From contig NZ_FRAC01000010.1 in assembly GCF_900142215.1 (NCBI RefSeq), positions 124,001 through 188,000 on the forward strand: 64,000 nucleotides of DNA, in the 5' to 3' direction. Below the pieces are notes generated by a model. It was not told the DNA's origin. It ran no database searches and worked only from the letters and a program-made list of their open reading frames with translations. This document shows positions 42,313 to 51,080 of the stretch, in pieces; the stretch's first letter is position 1, and the number at the start of each line of letters is the position of its first letter. The position numbers were made by a program, and so were the translations under genes. The DNA is from Anaerocolumna jejuensis DSM 15929 (GTDB lineage: Bacteria > Bacillota > Clostridia > Lachnospirales > Lachnospiraceae).

Positions 42313-43068
42313 ATGGTTCGTATAATATTGCGCGGCTGTAATGGCCGGATGGGTCAGGAAATCACCAAGCTGTGTAAGAGTGATGGAGAAACGGAAATTA
42401 TTGCCGGGGTAGACTTAAGCAATCGCTTTGAGAATTCCTATCCCGTTTATGATTCTTTTTTTAAGATAAAAGAAAAGGGAGATGTAATCATAGACTTCTC
42501 TTCCCCTAATGGATTAAAGGAAATGCTGGACTACAGCGCAAATTCCGGTACACCTGTTATATTGTGTTCCACAGGCCTTTCAGAAGAGGACCTGGGGCTG
42601 GTAAAGAAAGCGGCTGAAAATGTCCCCATTCTTCGTTCGGCAAATATGTCCTTAGGAATCAATACTATGATTAAGCTGATTAAAGAGGCTGCCAAGGTGC
42701 TCAGTGAAGGCGGCTTTGATATTGAGATAGTAGAAAAGCATCATAACCAGAAGCTGGATGCCCCCTCCGGGACGGCACTCCTATTAGCAGATTCCATGAA
42801 TGAAGTATTGGGCGGAGAATATGATTATGTATATGACCGCACAGACGTAAGAGAGAAACGGGGCGAGAAGGAATTCGGCATCGCTGCGGTCAGAGGCGGC
42901 AGCATAGTGGGCGACCATGAAGTAATATTTGCCGGCCTTGATGAAGTAATTGAGATAAAGCATGTTGCGTACTCCAGGGCAATTTTTGCCAAAGGGGCCA
43001 TAACGGCGGCTAAGTTCCTTCAGGGCAAGGGACCGGGCCTGTACACGATGCAGGATGTTATTGTATAA
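42313..43068 (+). CDS. dapB: 4-hydroxy-tetrahydrodipicolinate reductase
   Basis: A 251-residue DapB. It has the N-terminal nucleotide-binding GCNGRMG (8-14) and the substrate-binding EKHHNQKLDAPSGTALLLA motif. It reduces the DapA product with NAD(P)H to tetrahydrodipicolinate. AAAAGGAG precedes ATG 42313. The 158-base gap after dapA contains a TATAATTATAGTATAC stretch that could be a minor second promoter, but readthrough from the lysine-regulated promoter is likely. A terminator hairpin follows the gene. Confidence 0.97.
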   Translation: MVRIILRGCNGRMGQEITKLCKSDGETEIIAGVDLSNRFENSYPVYDSFFKIKEKGDVIIDFSSPNGLKEMLDYSANSGTPVILCSTGLSEEDLGLVKKAAENVPILRSANMSLGINTMIKLIKEAAKVLSEGGFDIEIVEKHHNQKLDAPSGTALLLADSMNEVLGGEYDYVYDRTDVREKRGEKEFGIAAVRGGSIVGDHEVIFAGLDEVIEIKHVAYSRAIFAKGAITAAKFLQGKGPGLYTMQDVIV

Positions 43069-43097
43069 ATTAATGGAAGCATATAATCTTATTCTTA

Positions 43098-43140
43098 TAA
43101 GCGGGATATCAAAGGGCAAGTACTTTGATATACCCGCTTA
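43098..43140 (+). terminator. Terminator-like hairpin after dapB
   Basis: TAAGCGGGATATCAAAG pairs with CTTTGATATACCCGCTTA with one bulged base. It ends the dap unit; the T run is weak. Confidence 0.7.
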
Positions 43141-43192
43141 AAGCAGGTTAATGGTAGATTAGACAAAAAACATGTAGAATAGGCATCAGCTA

Positions 43193-43220
43193 TTGTAAAA
43201 AATATCCAAGATGTTATAAT
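43193..43220 (+). promoter_or_regulatory. Promoter of the small toxin-like gene
   Basis: TTGTAA (43193-43198) and TATAAT (43215-43220) are separated by 16 bases, about 120 bases upstream of the holin-like toxin gene. Confidence 0.6.
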
Positions 43221-43275
43221 GTTACTGTAACAATAAATACTATCTTTGAGGTATTCTTTTGAAAGGGGGAGTTTC

Positions 43276-43344
43276 ATGAAAAGCATGAAACAAGTTTTTG
43301 ACGACACGCAGACGGTAAAGACAAGACAGAAAGAAGGGGGGTGA
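43276..43344 (+). CDS. Possible 22-residue leader peptide
   Basis: A short frame (MKSMKQVFDDTQTVKTRQ and a few more residues) starts at ATG 43276 after AAAGGGGGAG, a strong ribosome binding site. It ends 4 bases before the toxin-like start, within that gene's binding site. It could be translated and coupled to the toxin, but nothing else supports it. Confidence 0.4.
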   Translation: MKSMKQVFDDTQTVKTRQKEGG

Positions 43345-43348
43345 GTAA

Positions 43349-43450
43349 ATGGTCACCTACGATTCCCTGTTCCTGATGATTCAGTTTGGCATGCTGCTGA
43401 TAGCTGTGTTTGGCTTGATGCAAAACAAAAGTAATCGTAAAAAACACTAG
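43349..43450 (+). CDS. Holin-like small membrane toxin (Hol_Tox / TxpA type)
   Basis: A 33-residue peptide beginning MVTYDSLFLMIQFGMLLIAVFG and ending in a basic tail. The start MVTY-x-(A/S)L, the single hydrophobic helix and the tiny size match the putative holin-like toxins of type I toxin-antitoxin systems in Firmicutes. A strong GGGGGG site lies just upstream of ATG 43349. A terminator follows at 43513. A type I system should have an antisense RNA; I did not find a convincing minus-strand promoter for it. Too short for usual gene callers. Confidence 0.7.
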   Translation: MVTYDSLFLMIQFGMLLIAVFGLMQNKSNRKKH

Positions 43451-43512
43451 AGAATAACTACAAGAATATAACAGGAGGCCTATGAAGCTGACAAATCCCG
43501 CACATAATTTTT

Positions 43513-43552
43513 AGAGAGTATCCGGTTTTTACTCAATGGATGCTCTCTTTTT
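43513..43552 (+). terminator. Terminator after the toxin-like gene
   Basis: AGAGAGTATCC pairs with GGATGCTCTCT (one G-U pair), followed by TTTT. The stretch 43553-43799 after it is very AT-rich and shows no gene. Confidence 0.85.
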
Positions 43553-43799
43553 AAATTATAGGAAATTCCTAAAATCAGATTATAGTATAAGAAACTGTTC
43601 GCTGATAATTAAGCTGGTTCAGTTACTTTTTAATATTTAACAAAATTTTTCGAAAAAATTCGAAAAAAATATTAATATTGTAGATTGTTTTTTAATATTA
43701 TAGATGCTAATATTAAAAATGTAAATTATATGAAATTATTTAAAGCGACCGGTGCCTTCCTTTAACTAATTATAAAATTAAATCATGGAGGTGTTCTTT

Positions 43800-44525
43800 T
43801 TGAAAAACGTTAAAAAAATGATACAACTAGTTTCTGCTATGATGTTATGCTGTTTATTGATGGCTAATATCTTTAGTACACATGCCAATGCAGCTGCAAA
43901 TATTCAAGCAGAGCCGAATGTGCAATTATACTATGCGCAATTTAGTGGACCTTCAAGAGCTTCTTATGAATCATATTTTGGGTATGTTGCAGTTAAAAAT
44001 CTGGGTTCTGATAAAAATGTAGTAATACATTATACAAAAGATGGACAGACTTGGAATGATCTTGCTGCAGTATATGTAAAGGCAGATCCCAATGACCCAG
44101 AATATGATATTTACAGTTTTAATATTCTGACATCACCTATTACATTTGCAATAAAATACCAAGTAAATGGACAAACCTATTGGGATAATAATGATGGAAA
44201 TAATTATCATATGGAAAATCCTAATCTTGTTGTACTTGGAAAGAGTTTCGTAAAGACAGTAACAATTAACAATAATCCTACCATCATTTATGTAAAGAAT
44301 TTAGCTTATCAAAAAACGGTAAAGATTCGTTATACAACAAATAATTGGAATTCCTATCAGGATGTTGATGCTAAATTCTATAAAGCGGAGAATGAAAATA
44401 TTGATGAATGGAATATTCCCCAAAATATTCCTACCGGTACAGATGTTAAATATGAAGTTTTATATAGTGTAAATGGAAATACATATATTGATAATAATTT
44501 TGGAGATTATTATACTAACTGGTAA
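43800..44525 (+). CDS. Secreted protein with two CBM21-like starch/glycogen-binding modules
   Basis: A 241-residue secreted protein. After a signal peptide (hydrophobic MIQLVSAMMLCCLLMANIF, cleavage near ANA) it carries two similar domains. Each has the carbohydrate-binding family 21 pattern: GYVAVKNLGSDKNVVIHYT...YWDNNDGNNY in the first, IIYVKNLAYQKTVKIRYTT...YIDNNFGDYY in the second. No catalytic domain is attached, so it may tether or capture alpha-glucans. The start TTG at 43800 was chosen because GGAGGTG lies just upstream, though an ATG at 43785 overlaps that site. Its base composition is more AT-rich than its neighbours, a possible sign of transfer. Confidence 0.72.
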   Translation: MKNVKKMIQLVSAMMLCCLLMANIFSTHANAAANIQAEPNVQLYYAQFSGPSRASYESYFGYVAVKNLGSDKNVVIHYTKDGQTWNDLAAVYVKADPNDPEYDIYSFNILTSPITFAIKYQVNGQTYWDNNDGNNYHMENPNLVVLGKSFVKTVTINNNPTIIYVKNLAYQKTVKIRYTTNNWNSYQDVDAKFYKAENENIDEWNIPQNIPTGTDVKYEVLYSVNGNTYIDNNFGDYYTNW

Positions 44526-44601
44526 GCCTGGCAGTAAAGAAAAGGTGTCTTGTGTGAATTATTGAGAAGCACAAAAAAGAGGCTGTAACTTGTATAAAGA
44601 A

Positions 44602-44640
44602 AAGAGACTGTAAATTGTAGGAGGTGCACAGTCTTTTTTC
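44602..44640 (+). terminator. Terminator after the CBM21-like gene
   Basis: AAGAGACTGT pairs with ACAGTCTTTT around a loop of about 16 bases, followed by T runs. The next stretch to 44858 is AT-rich without a clear promoter. Confidence 0.75.
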
Positions 44641-44858
44641 TTTTTTTATTATAAATCACATAGTCTACAATAGTTTTTTATGGTGAAAACCGTGATGTAC
44701 GGTTAATATTAAAAATTTTCCATGAAAATATGAAAAAGTTCACAAATTTTTCGCAAACTAATAGTAACATATCCTTGTTGGTCTGTATTGGGAAAAGCAG
44801 TAATGCAGGCAAGGTATGGAAAGAAAATATGTATTTATATAATAAGGAGGAGAAAAGG

Positions 44859-45920
44859 TTGATTGAAGTCAAACATCTGGTGAAAAAGTATGGGGAACAT
44901 CTTGCGGTAGATGACTTAAGCTTTACCCTGGAAAAAGGGCAGATACTGGGATTCCTTGGACCTAACGGTGCAGGAAAATCTACTACAATGAATATTCTCA
45001 CAGGGTATATATCAGCTACGGAAGGAACCGTTATGATAAACGGCCATGATATTTTCGATGAACCGGAGGAAGCCAAGAAATGTATCGGTTATCTCCCGGA
45101 GCTTCCGCCCTTATATCAGGACATGACAGTAAGGGAGTACTTAAACTTCGTAGCAGATATTAAATTTGTGAAGAAGAACGAAAAGAGAAAAATGATTGAC
45201 AGAATTATGAGGATGACAAAGATTACGGAAGTTTCCGAGCGTCTGATCAAGCAGCTGTCAAAGGGATATAAGCAAAGAGTGGGTCTGGCCCAGGCAATTG
45301 TTGGTTTTCCGGAGGTCATTATCCTGGATGAGCCCACAGTAGGCCTTGATCCCATGCAGATTATTGAAATCAGAGACCTGATAAAGGAACTCAGCAAGAA
45401 CCATACCATTATCCTGAGCTCCCACATCCTGTCCGAGGTCAGTGCAATCTGTGACCAGGTTATGATTATCAATAAGGGAAGACTGATTGTATCCGATACA
45501 CCGGATAACCTCTCCCAGCATATCGGAGGCTCCAAGGGGCTTCATCTGGAAGTAAAGGGTGAGCAGGAAGCCATCAAAAAGGCTCTTGAGACCATACCTG
45601 AGATTACAAAACTTGAATTTGATAAAAATGCAAAGGGCGGCATTGTAAAGCTTTCCGCTTACAGCAACGAGGAAAATGATATCAGAGAGGCTGTATTCTA
45701 TGCTTTAAGCGATGCAAAATGTCCTATCTATGATATGCATTCTACAAAGATGTCCTTGGAGAATATCTTCCTTGAATTAACACAGGACAGCCCAAAACCT
45801 CATGCTTCCAAAAACTCCAACAGGCTTTTACGCAAGAACAAAAAAAAGGATGAGGATGGTATTCCTGCAGAAACGGCGGAAGCAATGAATCAGGAACCGG
45901 AACAGAAGGAGGAGAATTAG
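44859..45920 (+). CDS. ABC transporter ATPase of a Gld-like exporter
   Basis: A 353-residue ATPase. Walker A is GPNGAGKS (34-41). The signature is LSKGYKQRVGLAQAI and Walker B VIILDEPTVGLDP. A C-terminal extension of about 50 residues is charged (RKNKKKDEDG). The sequence is closest in layout to GldA-type and CcmA/NatA ATPases. TTG 44859 (LIEVKHLVKKYG) was chosen because AAGGAGG lies 8 bases upstream; upstream frames to 44730 lack a site. It energises the permease and associated GldG/DUF4340 proteins encoded next. Confidence 0.87.
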   Translation: MIEVKHLVKKYGEHLAVDDLSFTLEKGQILGFLGPNGAGKSTTMNILTGYISATEGTVMINGHDIFDEPEEAKKCIGYLPELPPLYQDMTVREYLNFVADIKFVKKNEKRKMIDRIMRMTKITEVSERLIKQLSKGYKQRVGLAQAIVGFPEVIILDEPTVGLDPMQIIEIRDLIKELSKNHTIILSSHILSEVSAICDQVMIINKGRLIVSDTPDNLSQHIGGSKGLHLEVKGEQEAIKKALETIPEITKLEFDKNAKGGIVKLSAYSNEENDIREAVFYALSDAKCPIYDMHSTKMSLENIFLELTQDSPKPHASKNSNRLLRKNKKKDEDGIPAETAEAMNQEPEQKEEN

Positions 45921-45921
45921 G

Positions 45922-46785
45922 ATGCTGGCTATTTTCAAAAAAGAACTAAAGTCCTATTTTACATCTATGACAGGATATGTATTTATAGCATTTTTCCTGG
46001 TTATCGTAGGTATTTACTATGCGGTGTTCAATTTAATTAACCGCTCAGCTAATTTTGAAAATGCACTATCAGGTTTATCATTTATCTTTGTTCTGTTAGT
46101 GCCGATTTTAACCATGAGATTAATGGCAGAGGACAAGAAGCAAAAGACCGACCAGTTATTATTTACCTCACCGGTCTCCATCGGAAAAATAATATCCGGA
46201 AAATATTTTGCAGTACTTACTGTATTTTTAATTTCCATGTTAATAATTTGTTTTTATCCGCTGATTTTAATGCAGTTCGGCAGCGTACCCTTAAAGAGTG
46301 CATACAGTGCCATTTTAGGCTTTACTCTTCTGGGTGCGGCTTATATTTCAATCGGGCTGTTCATATCTTCCCTGACAGAAAGCCAGATGGTATCCGCGGT
46401 TGTAACCTTTGTGGTTATGCTGATTACAGTTCTTATGGACAGTCTTGTGAATTTCCTGCCTACGGATAACCGTTCCTGCTATATTGTATTCTTTATCGTA
46501 GTTCTGCTGATATGCTGGCTTTTATACAGTATGATGCACAACATAACCGTTGCACTGACGGCAGGTGTAATCGGAGAGGCAGCCCTGACCATTATTTATG
46601 TTATGAAGCCTGCTTTGTATGATGGACTTCTTACCAAGGTCTTAGGATGGTTCTCTGTCATTGCAAGGTATGATAATTTTTCAAGCGGATTATTGGATTT
46701 AACCTCTATTGTTTACTATATAAGCATCGTGTTTATTTTCCTGTTCTTGACTGTCCAGGCAATTAAGAAACATAGATGGAACTAA
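45922..46785 (+). CDS. ABC transporter permease, GldF-like
   Basis: A 287-residue ABC-2-type membrane protein with about six helices. It begins MLAIFKKELKSYFTSMTGYVFIAFF, typical of GldF-like permeases, and continues with VPILTMRLMAEDKKQKTDQLLFTSPVS. It starts one base after the stop of the ATPase gene, with GGAGGAG inside the end of that gene, so the two are coupled. In Bacteroidetes, GldAFG-like ABC complexes support gliding; in Firmicutes their substrate is unknown. Confidence 0.9.
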   Translation: MLAIFKKELKSYFTSMTGYVFIAFFLVIVGIYYAVFNLINRSANFENALSGLSFIFVLLVPILTMRLMAEDKKQKTDQLLFTSPVSIGKIISGKYFAVLTVFLISMLIICFYPLILMQFGSVPLKSAYSAILGFTLLGAAYISIGLFISSLTESQMVSAVVTFVVMLITVLMDSLVNFLPTDNRSCYIVFFIVVLLICWLLYSMMHNITVALTAGVIGEAALTIIYVMKPALYDGLLTKVLGWFSVIARYDNFSSGLLDLTSIVYYISIVFIFLFLTVQAIKKHRWN

Positions 46786-46803
46786 GGAAGGGAGATGGAG
46801 TAA

Positions 46804-48351
46804 ATGAGTGAGCAAAAAGAAAACAATACCAATGTTGAAGATAATGTTACAGAGCAGAAATTAGCGGCAGATAATAATGCGGCAGAAACCAATAATGCAG
46901 CGGCAGGCAGCAAAGCACCGGGGGTTGCCGATAAAATCAAGGCCTCCTTCTCTTCCAGAAAATTCAGGGGAGGAGCTTATGCAACAGTAGTATCTGCTGT
47001 TGTCATTGTAATCGTAATCATATTAAATGTTATCATCTCACAATTAGACCTTAAGGTGGATGTCACCAAGGACAGCAAATATTCCCTGACCAGTGTTACA
47101 AAGGATTATGCGAAGAAAATGAAGGATGATATTACGATCTACTATCTTGTACAGACGGGACAGGAAAATAAGACCACAAAGCAGATTATTGAGAATTATC
47201 CCGAAATTTCCAAACATATTAAGGTGGAATATAAGGACCCTGTTCTATATCCAAACTTTGCAAAGAAATACGTAGATGACAAGGTTACCAATAACAGTGT
47301 GCTGGTAGTCAATAATTCCAATAACAGAGTAAAATATGTGGATTCCAGCAGTATGGTGGTTACCCAGATGGATTACCAGACCTACCAGACCTATCAGACA
47401 GGAATTGATGTGGAAGGCCAGGTCACTTCAGCCCTCCAGTATGTAACTACAGATAACCTGCCTATTATGTATACTGTGACAGGACATGGAGAAACAGAGC
47501 TTTCCAGCACCTTAACCTCAGCTCTTGGCAAGATTAATGTAACCTCTAAGTCACTCAATACCCTTACAACGGAAAAGGTGCCGGATGACTGTTCCGTTCT
47601 GCTGATCAATACACCCCAGAAGGATTTCTCAGCCGATGAGGTAACTATGGTAAAGAATTACCTTTCAAAGGGCGGTCATGCCATCATTTATACAAATTAT
47701 CTGGCAGGCAGCCTGGATAATTTCAGCAGCCTTTTAAATTACTATGGAGTAAGCGTGGTACCTGGATTCGTTGTGGAAGGCAGCAGAGACCATTATATGG
47801 GTCAATATGTCACAGACCTGATACCAAGCATTGAATCCCATGACATTACCTCATCCTTAAAAGCGGCGGGTTCTTATATTATAGCACCCCAGTCTTCCGG
47901 TCTTAAGACTCTTGATTCGGCAAGAAGCACCATTGAGACCACACCGCTACTTACTACCTCCGATGAGGCATACTCAAAGACAGATGTCAGCTCAAGTAAT
48001 GCCTCAAAGGAAAAAGGCGATATTGACGGTCCTTTTAACCTTGGCGAAGCAATCACTGAGAAATATAATGATACGGAAGCCAAGCTGGTAGTATACGGCT
48101 CTTCCTTATTGATTGATGAAGGCACGGTTTCTGTTAATTCCTTCGGAAACCTGGATTTGTTCTTAAATACCGTAAACTTTGTAACGGACAAGAAGGATAC
48201 GCTGGCTGTAAGAACTGTTAGCACAGAGCCCCAGTATCTGAATGTAACGGCAGCAAAAGCAAACCTGTGGTCAATACTCATCGTAGTTGTATTGCCGGTG
48301 CTTGTTCTTGCTTCCGGCGGATATGTGGTACTTAGAAGGAGGAAGAAATAA
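46804..48351 (+). CDS. GldG-family ABC-associated protein
   Basis: A 515-residue protein. A Gln/Asn/Ala-rich cytoplasmic N-terminus is followed by a membrane helix (about 57-77), a long extracellular domain with SKYSLTSVTKDYAKKMKDDITIYY (the GldG/ABC-type uncharacterised domain), and a C-terminal helix (LWSILIVVVLPVLVLASGGYVVL) with a basic tail. It probably forms the extracellular part of the transporter with the GldF-like permease. GGGAG precedes ATG 46804. Its stop TAA overlaps the ATG of the next gene by one base. Confidence 0.88.
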   Translation: MSEQKENNTNVEDNVTEQKLAADNNAAETNNAAAGSKAPGVADKIKASFSSRKFRGGAYATVVSAVVIVIVIILNVIISQLDLKVDVTKDSKYSLTSVTKDYAKKMKDDITIYYLVQTGQENKTTKQIIENYPEISKHIKVEYKDPVLYPNFAKKYVDDKVTNNSVLVVNNSNNRVKYVDSSSMVVTQMDYQTYQTYQTGIDVEGQVTSALQYVTTDNLPIMYTVTGHGETELSSTLTSALGKINVTSKSLNTLTTEKVPDDCSVLLINTPQKDFSADEVTMVKNYLSKGGHAIIYTNYLAGSLDNFSSLLNYYGVSVVPGFVVEGSRDHYMGQYVTDLIPSIESHDITSSLKAAGSYIIAPQSSGLKTLDSARSTIETTPLLTTSDEAYSKTDVSSSNASKEKGDIDGPFNLGEAITEKYNDTEAKLVVYGSSLLIDEGTVSVNSFGNLDLFLNTVNFVTDKKDTLAVRTVSTEPQYLNVTAAKANLWSILIVVVLPVLVLASGGYVVLRRRKK

Positions 48352-49859
48352 TGGCTGGCAGTAAGCGTAAAAAAAACATTGGATTACTGCTGCTGCTCAT
48401 TGTTATGATTCTTTTGCTAGGTGTATATTTCTGGATGACTAAGTATAATAGTGACAAAAAAGATTCAAAAAATGACACAGCAGAAACTAATAAAGCAATT
48501 GTAACTCTGGATAAGGATACCATTAAGACAATTTACTTTAAGAACCAGGAGTATGAAATGACCTTAAGCTTAAACAGCAAAGGGGTGTGGGAAGACAAGG
48601 AAGACCCTGGCTTCCCGGTTAACCAGACCTATGCTGGCAATATGCAGAGCCTCTTTACTGATATAGCCCCTACCAATACCCTGACAAAAGACATTGATGA
48701 CCTGACCGCCTTTGGTCTGGATAAGCCGGCTGTTACTGCCACTGCTACTACGACCGATGGCAAGGAAGTGACCATAACCGTAGGAAATGAAACCCCCTTA
48801 GGCGGAGAATATTACGCCACAGTAAAGGGAAATAATGCGGTTTATGTTGTCGGTGCCTCCTATCACAGCTATTTCGGATATAAAAGGTCGGAAATGCTTA
48901 CGGTTGAAACCCTTCCATCCATCACTGCGGAGAACATTACCAGCCTGGATGTGGCACCAAAGGACGGCAAGGAATTCCAGGTGGCATATGAGCCGGATTC
49001 ACCCTATGATTATTCAGGCTTCAGCGACTATATTATAAAGAAGCCTTACACAACTCCGGTGGCAGCCGACATTGACAGCCTTAATACCCTGTTTGCCAAC
49101 TATACGGCTTTGTCCTTTTCCTCCTGTGAGGATTACAAGGCCGCTGATTTAAGCAAATATGGCCTGGATAAACCGGCCTATACCATAGCCATTGGCTACT
49201 ATGAGGAACAGAAATCCGATACCGGCAGCACGGATACCAGCAAGAGCAGTACGGACAGCACCGACAGCAAGAGTACGGATAAGACTGCCAAGGTGAGCAA
49301 GAGCCTGACCCTTTTAATCGGAAATGCCAATGATGACGGTGATTATTATGTAAAGACACCGGATTCCAATGCGGTAAATGTTATGAGCAAATCAACCGTA
49401 GATAAGCTTGTGAATATTGATGCTTACAGCAATACCTATAAATACACGAACCTGATTAATATTGAAAATGTTGACAGTGTGGATATTGCCTCGGAAGGTA
49501 CGACTCATACACTTACTATTAAGAGGGAGACAAAGAAGGAAAACGATAAGGACGTTACAACCGCAACTTATACGGTGGATGGTAAAAAAGCAGAGGAAGA
49601 TGCCTTTAAGAAGATTTATTCCGTAGTGATTACTCCGAAAACCGGAAGAGAAATCCCGGCAGCTGACCTGAATAAGGGCAAGAACGAAACACCCGACCTG
49701 ACCTTAACGTTCCACCTTAACACCTCTGATACACCTTATGTTGTGCAATTCAAGCCCTATGATGACAGCTATGACATAGTAAATACCAACGGAACAGAGC
49801 TGTTCCTGACAGATGCAAGAAATGTAAAGGCTGTTTTAGATTCCTTTAGTGCGAAGTAA
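48351..49859 (+). CDS. DUF4340 domain protein
   Basis: A 502-residue protein with an N-terminal membrane helix (about 9-28, IGLLLLLIVMILLLGVYFW) and a long extracellular part. Two DUF4340-like segments occur, each with a YGLDKP-type motif (AFGLDKPAVTA and KYGLDKPAYTI). Between them lies a low-complexity Ser/Thr/Asp linker (about 285-308, DTGSTDTSKSSTDSTDSKST). DUF4340 proteins regularly follow GldG-family genes in ABC operons and are thought to be part of the complex. It overlaps the GldG stop by one base and ends at a strong terminator. Confidence 0.88.
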   Translation: MAGSKRKKNIGLLLLLIVMILLLGVYFWMTKYNSDKKDSKNDTAETNKAIVTLDKDTIKTIYFKNQEYEMTLSLNSKGVWEDKEDPGFPVNQTYAGNMQSLFTDIAPTNTLTKDIDDLTAFGLDKPAVTATATTTDGKEVTITVGNETPLGGEYYATVKGNNAVYVVGASYHSYFGYKRSEMLTVETLPSITAENITSLDVAPKDGKEFQVAYEPDSPYDYSGFSDYIIKKPYTTPVAADIDSLNTLFANYTALSFSSCEDYKAADLSKYGLDKPAYTIAIGYYEEQKSDTGSTDTSKSSTDSTDSKSTDKTAKVSKSLTLLIGNANDDGDYYVKTPDSNAVNVMSKSTVDKLVNIDAYSNTYKYTNLINIENVDSVDIASEGTTHTLTIKRETKKENDKDVTTATYTVDGKKAEEDAFKKIYSVVITPKTGREIPAADLNKGKNETPDLTLTFHLNTSDTPYVVQFKPYDDSYDIVNTNGTELFLTDARNVKAVLDSFSAK

Positions 49860-49870
49860 TCAGCCTACAA

Positions 49871-49915
49871 GAGCCAAAAAGTCAGTGTTTTTAAGACTTT
49901 TTGGCTCTTTTTTTT
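49871..49915 (+). terminator. Terminator of the Gld-like ABC operon
   Basis: GAGCCAAAAAGTC (49871-49883) pairs exactly with GACTTTTTGGCTC (49895-49907), followed by eight T residues. Confidence 0.95.
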
Positions 49916-50073
49916 GCAGTTGCAGGATGCTGCTTGAAGAGCCTTGTAATGTTGCTGTTTAGGCGGGATACCCTTGGAGGGTAATGTTTATTTTGTTGAA
50001 ATAATTTTTTGGTAAAAGAAATAGCGGTCTGTCTCTATATACAATGGTATATTATTTCCGGTAACAGGATAGT

Positions 50074-51066
50074 ATGGTAGAGAATATAAGCTTACCGGAG
50101 AGCGGAATGCGGGAAGTCATAACCATAATAATGAATTTTATCACCGGTTCCCTGCTGATCATTACGGGTGTCAGTACCATGGGAGGAACCCTGGAGCGGG
50201 CCAACTCAAAGCTTTTGAATAAGACCATCAGCCTGTTTTCCAAAAACAGGTGGACGGCGTTTTTTACAGGCATCTTTCTTACGGGCCTTGTGCAAAGCAG
50301 CACTGCTGTTACCATATTAACGGTCAGCCTGGTGGATTCGGGCATTATGAAGCTGGAAGCAGCTGTCAGCATTGTTTACGGAGCCAATATCGGCACTACC
50401 TTTAATGCACAGTTTATGAGCCTGCATATCAGCCAGTATGCCTGGTACATACTTATTGCCGGCTGTATTTTGAGCTTTGGCACCGTTGCCAGGCTTAAAA
50501 CCGCCGGTACTGTCATCGCCGGCGCCGGTTTAATGTTTTCGGGGCTGGACCTTATGAGCAAAAGTGTCATGATTTTAAAGGATAACAGCTTTCTTGCCCA
50601 GTGGATGCAGGACCATTCGGAAAATATATTTCTGTGCCTGGTTACGGGCCTGGTATTTACCATGCTGGCGCAAAGCAGCAGCGCTACGGTGGGAATGACA
50701 ATTCTGCTGTTCAATAACGGGCTGCTGCCCTTTGCTTCCGCAGTGGCCCTTACCCTGGGAGATAATATAGGAAGCTGCATCATTGCACAGATTGCCAGTA
50801 TCAAATCCGGAACTGCGGGGAAGAGAGTGGCGCTGGCACATACCCTGTATAATGTTTTGGGAGTTGCCGTCGCCTTTCTCCTGCTGCCTCAATTCTGCGG
50901 TGCAGTACTGGTGGCCACAAGGCATCTGGGACAGGACAGCAGCCACCTTGTCGCCAATACCCACACTATATTCAATCTTTTAAGCGCCATGCTTTTTCTT
51001 CCCATATCCAAATATTACGTACAATTGCTCCGTTTTATCCTTCCGGATAAAATAATAGAAAGATGA
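50074..51066 (+). CDS. Na/Pi cotransporter family protein
   Basis: A 330-residue membrane protein of the NptA/YjbB type, with the two inverted QSS signatures: GLVQSSTAVTILTVSLVDSG and MLAQSSSATVGMTILLFNNG. About eight helices. No C-terminal PhoU-like domain is fused, so it is a short form. It likely carries phosphate with sodium. The start is either ATG 50074 (AGGA 4 bases upstream) or ATG 50107 (GGAG 6 bases upstream); the latter has the better spacing. It converges on the TetR gene. Confidence 0.88.
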   Translation: MVENISLPESGMREVITIIMNFITGSLLIITGVSTMGGTLERANSKLLNKTISLFSKNRWTAFFTGIFLTGLVQSSTAVTILTVSLVDSGIMKLEAAVSIVYGANIGTTFNAQFMSLHISQYAWYILIAGCILSFGTVARLKTAGTVIAGAGLMFSGLDLMSKSVMILKDNSFLAQWMQDHSENIFLCLVTGLVFTMLAQSSSATVGMTILLFNNGLLPFASAVALTLGDNIGSCIIAQIASIKSGTAGKRVALAHTLYNVLGVAVAFLLLPQFCGAVLVATRHLGQDSSHLVANTHTIFNLLSAMLFLPISKYYVQLLRFILPDKIIER

Positions 51067-51080
51067 AGAAAGCTGGAGGT

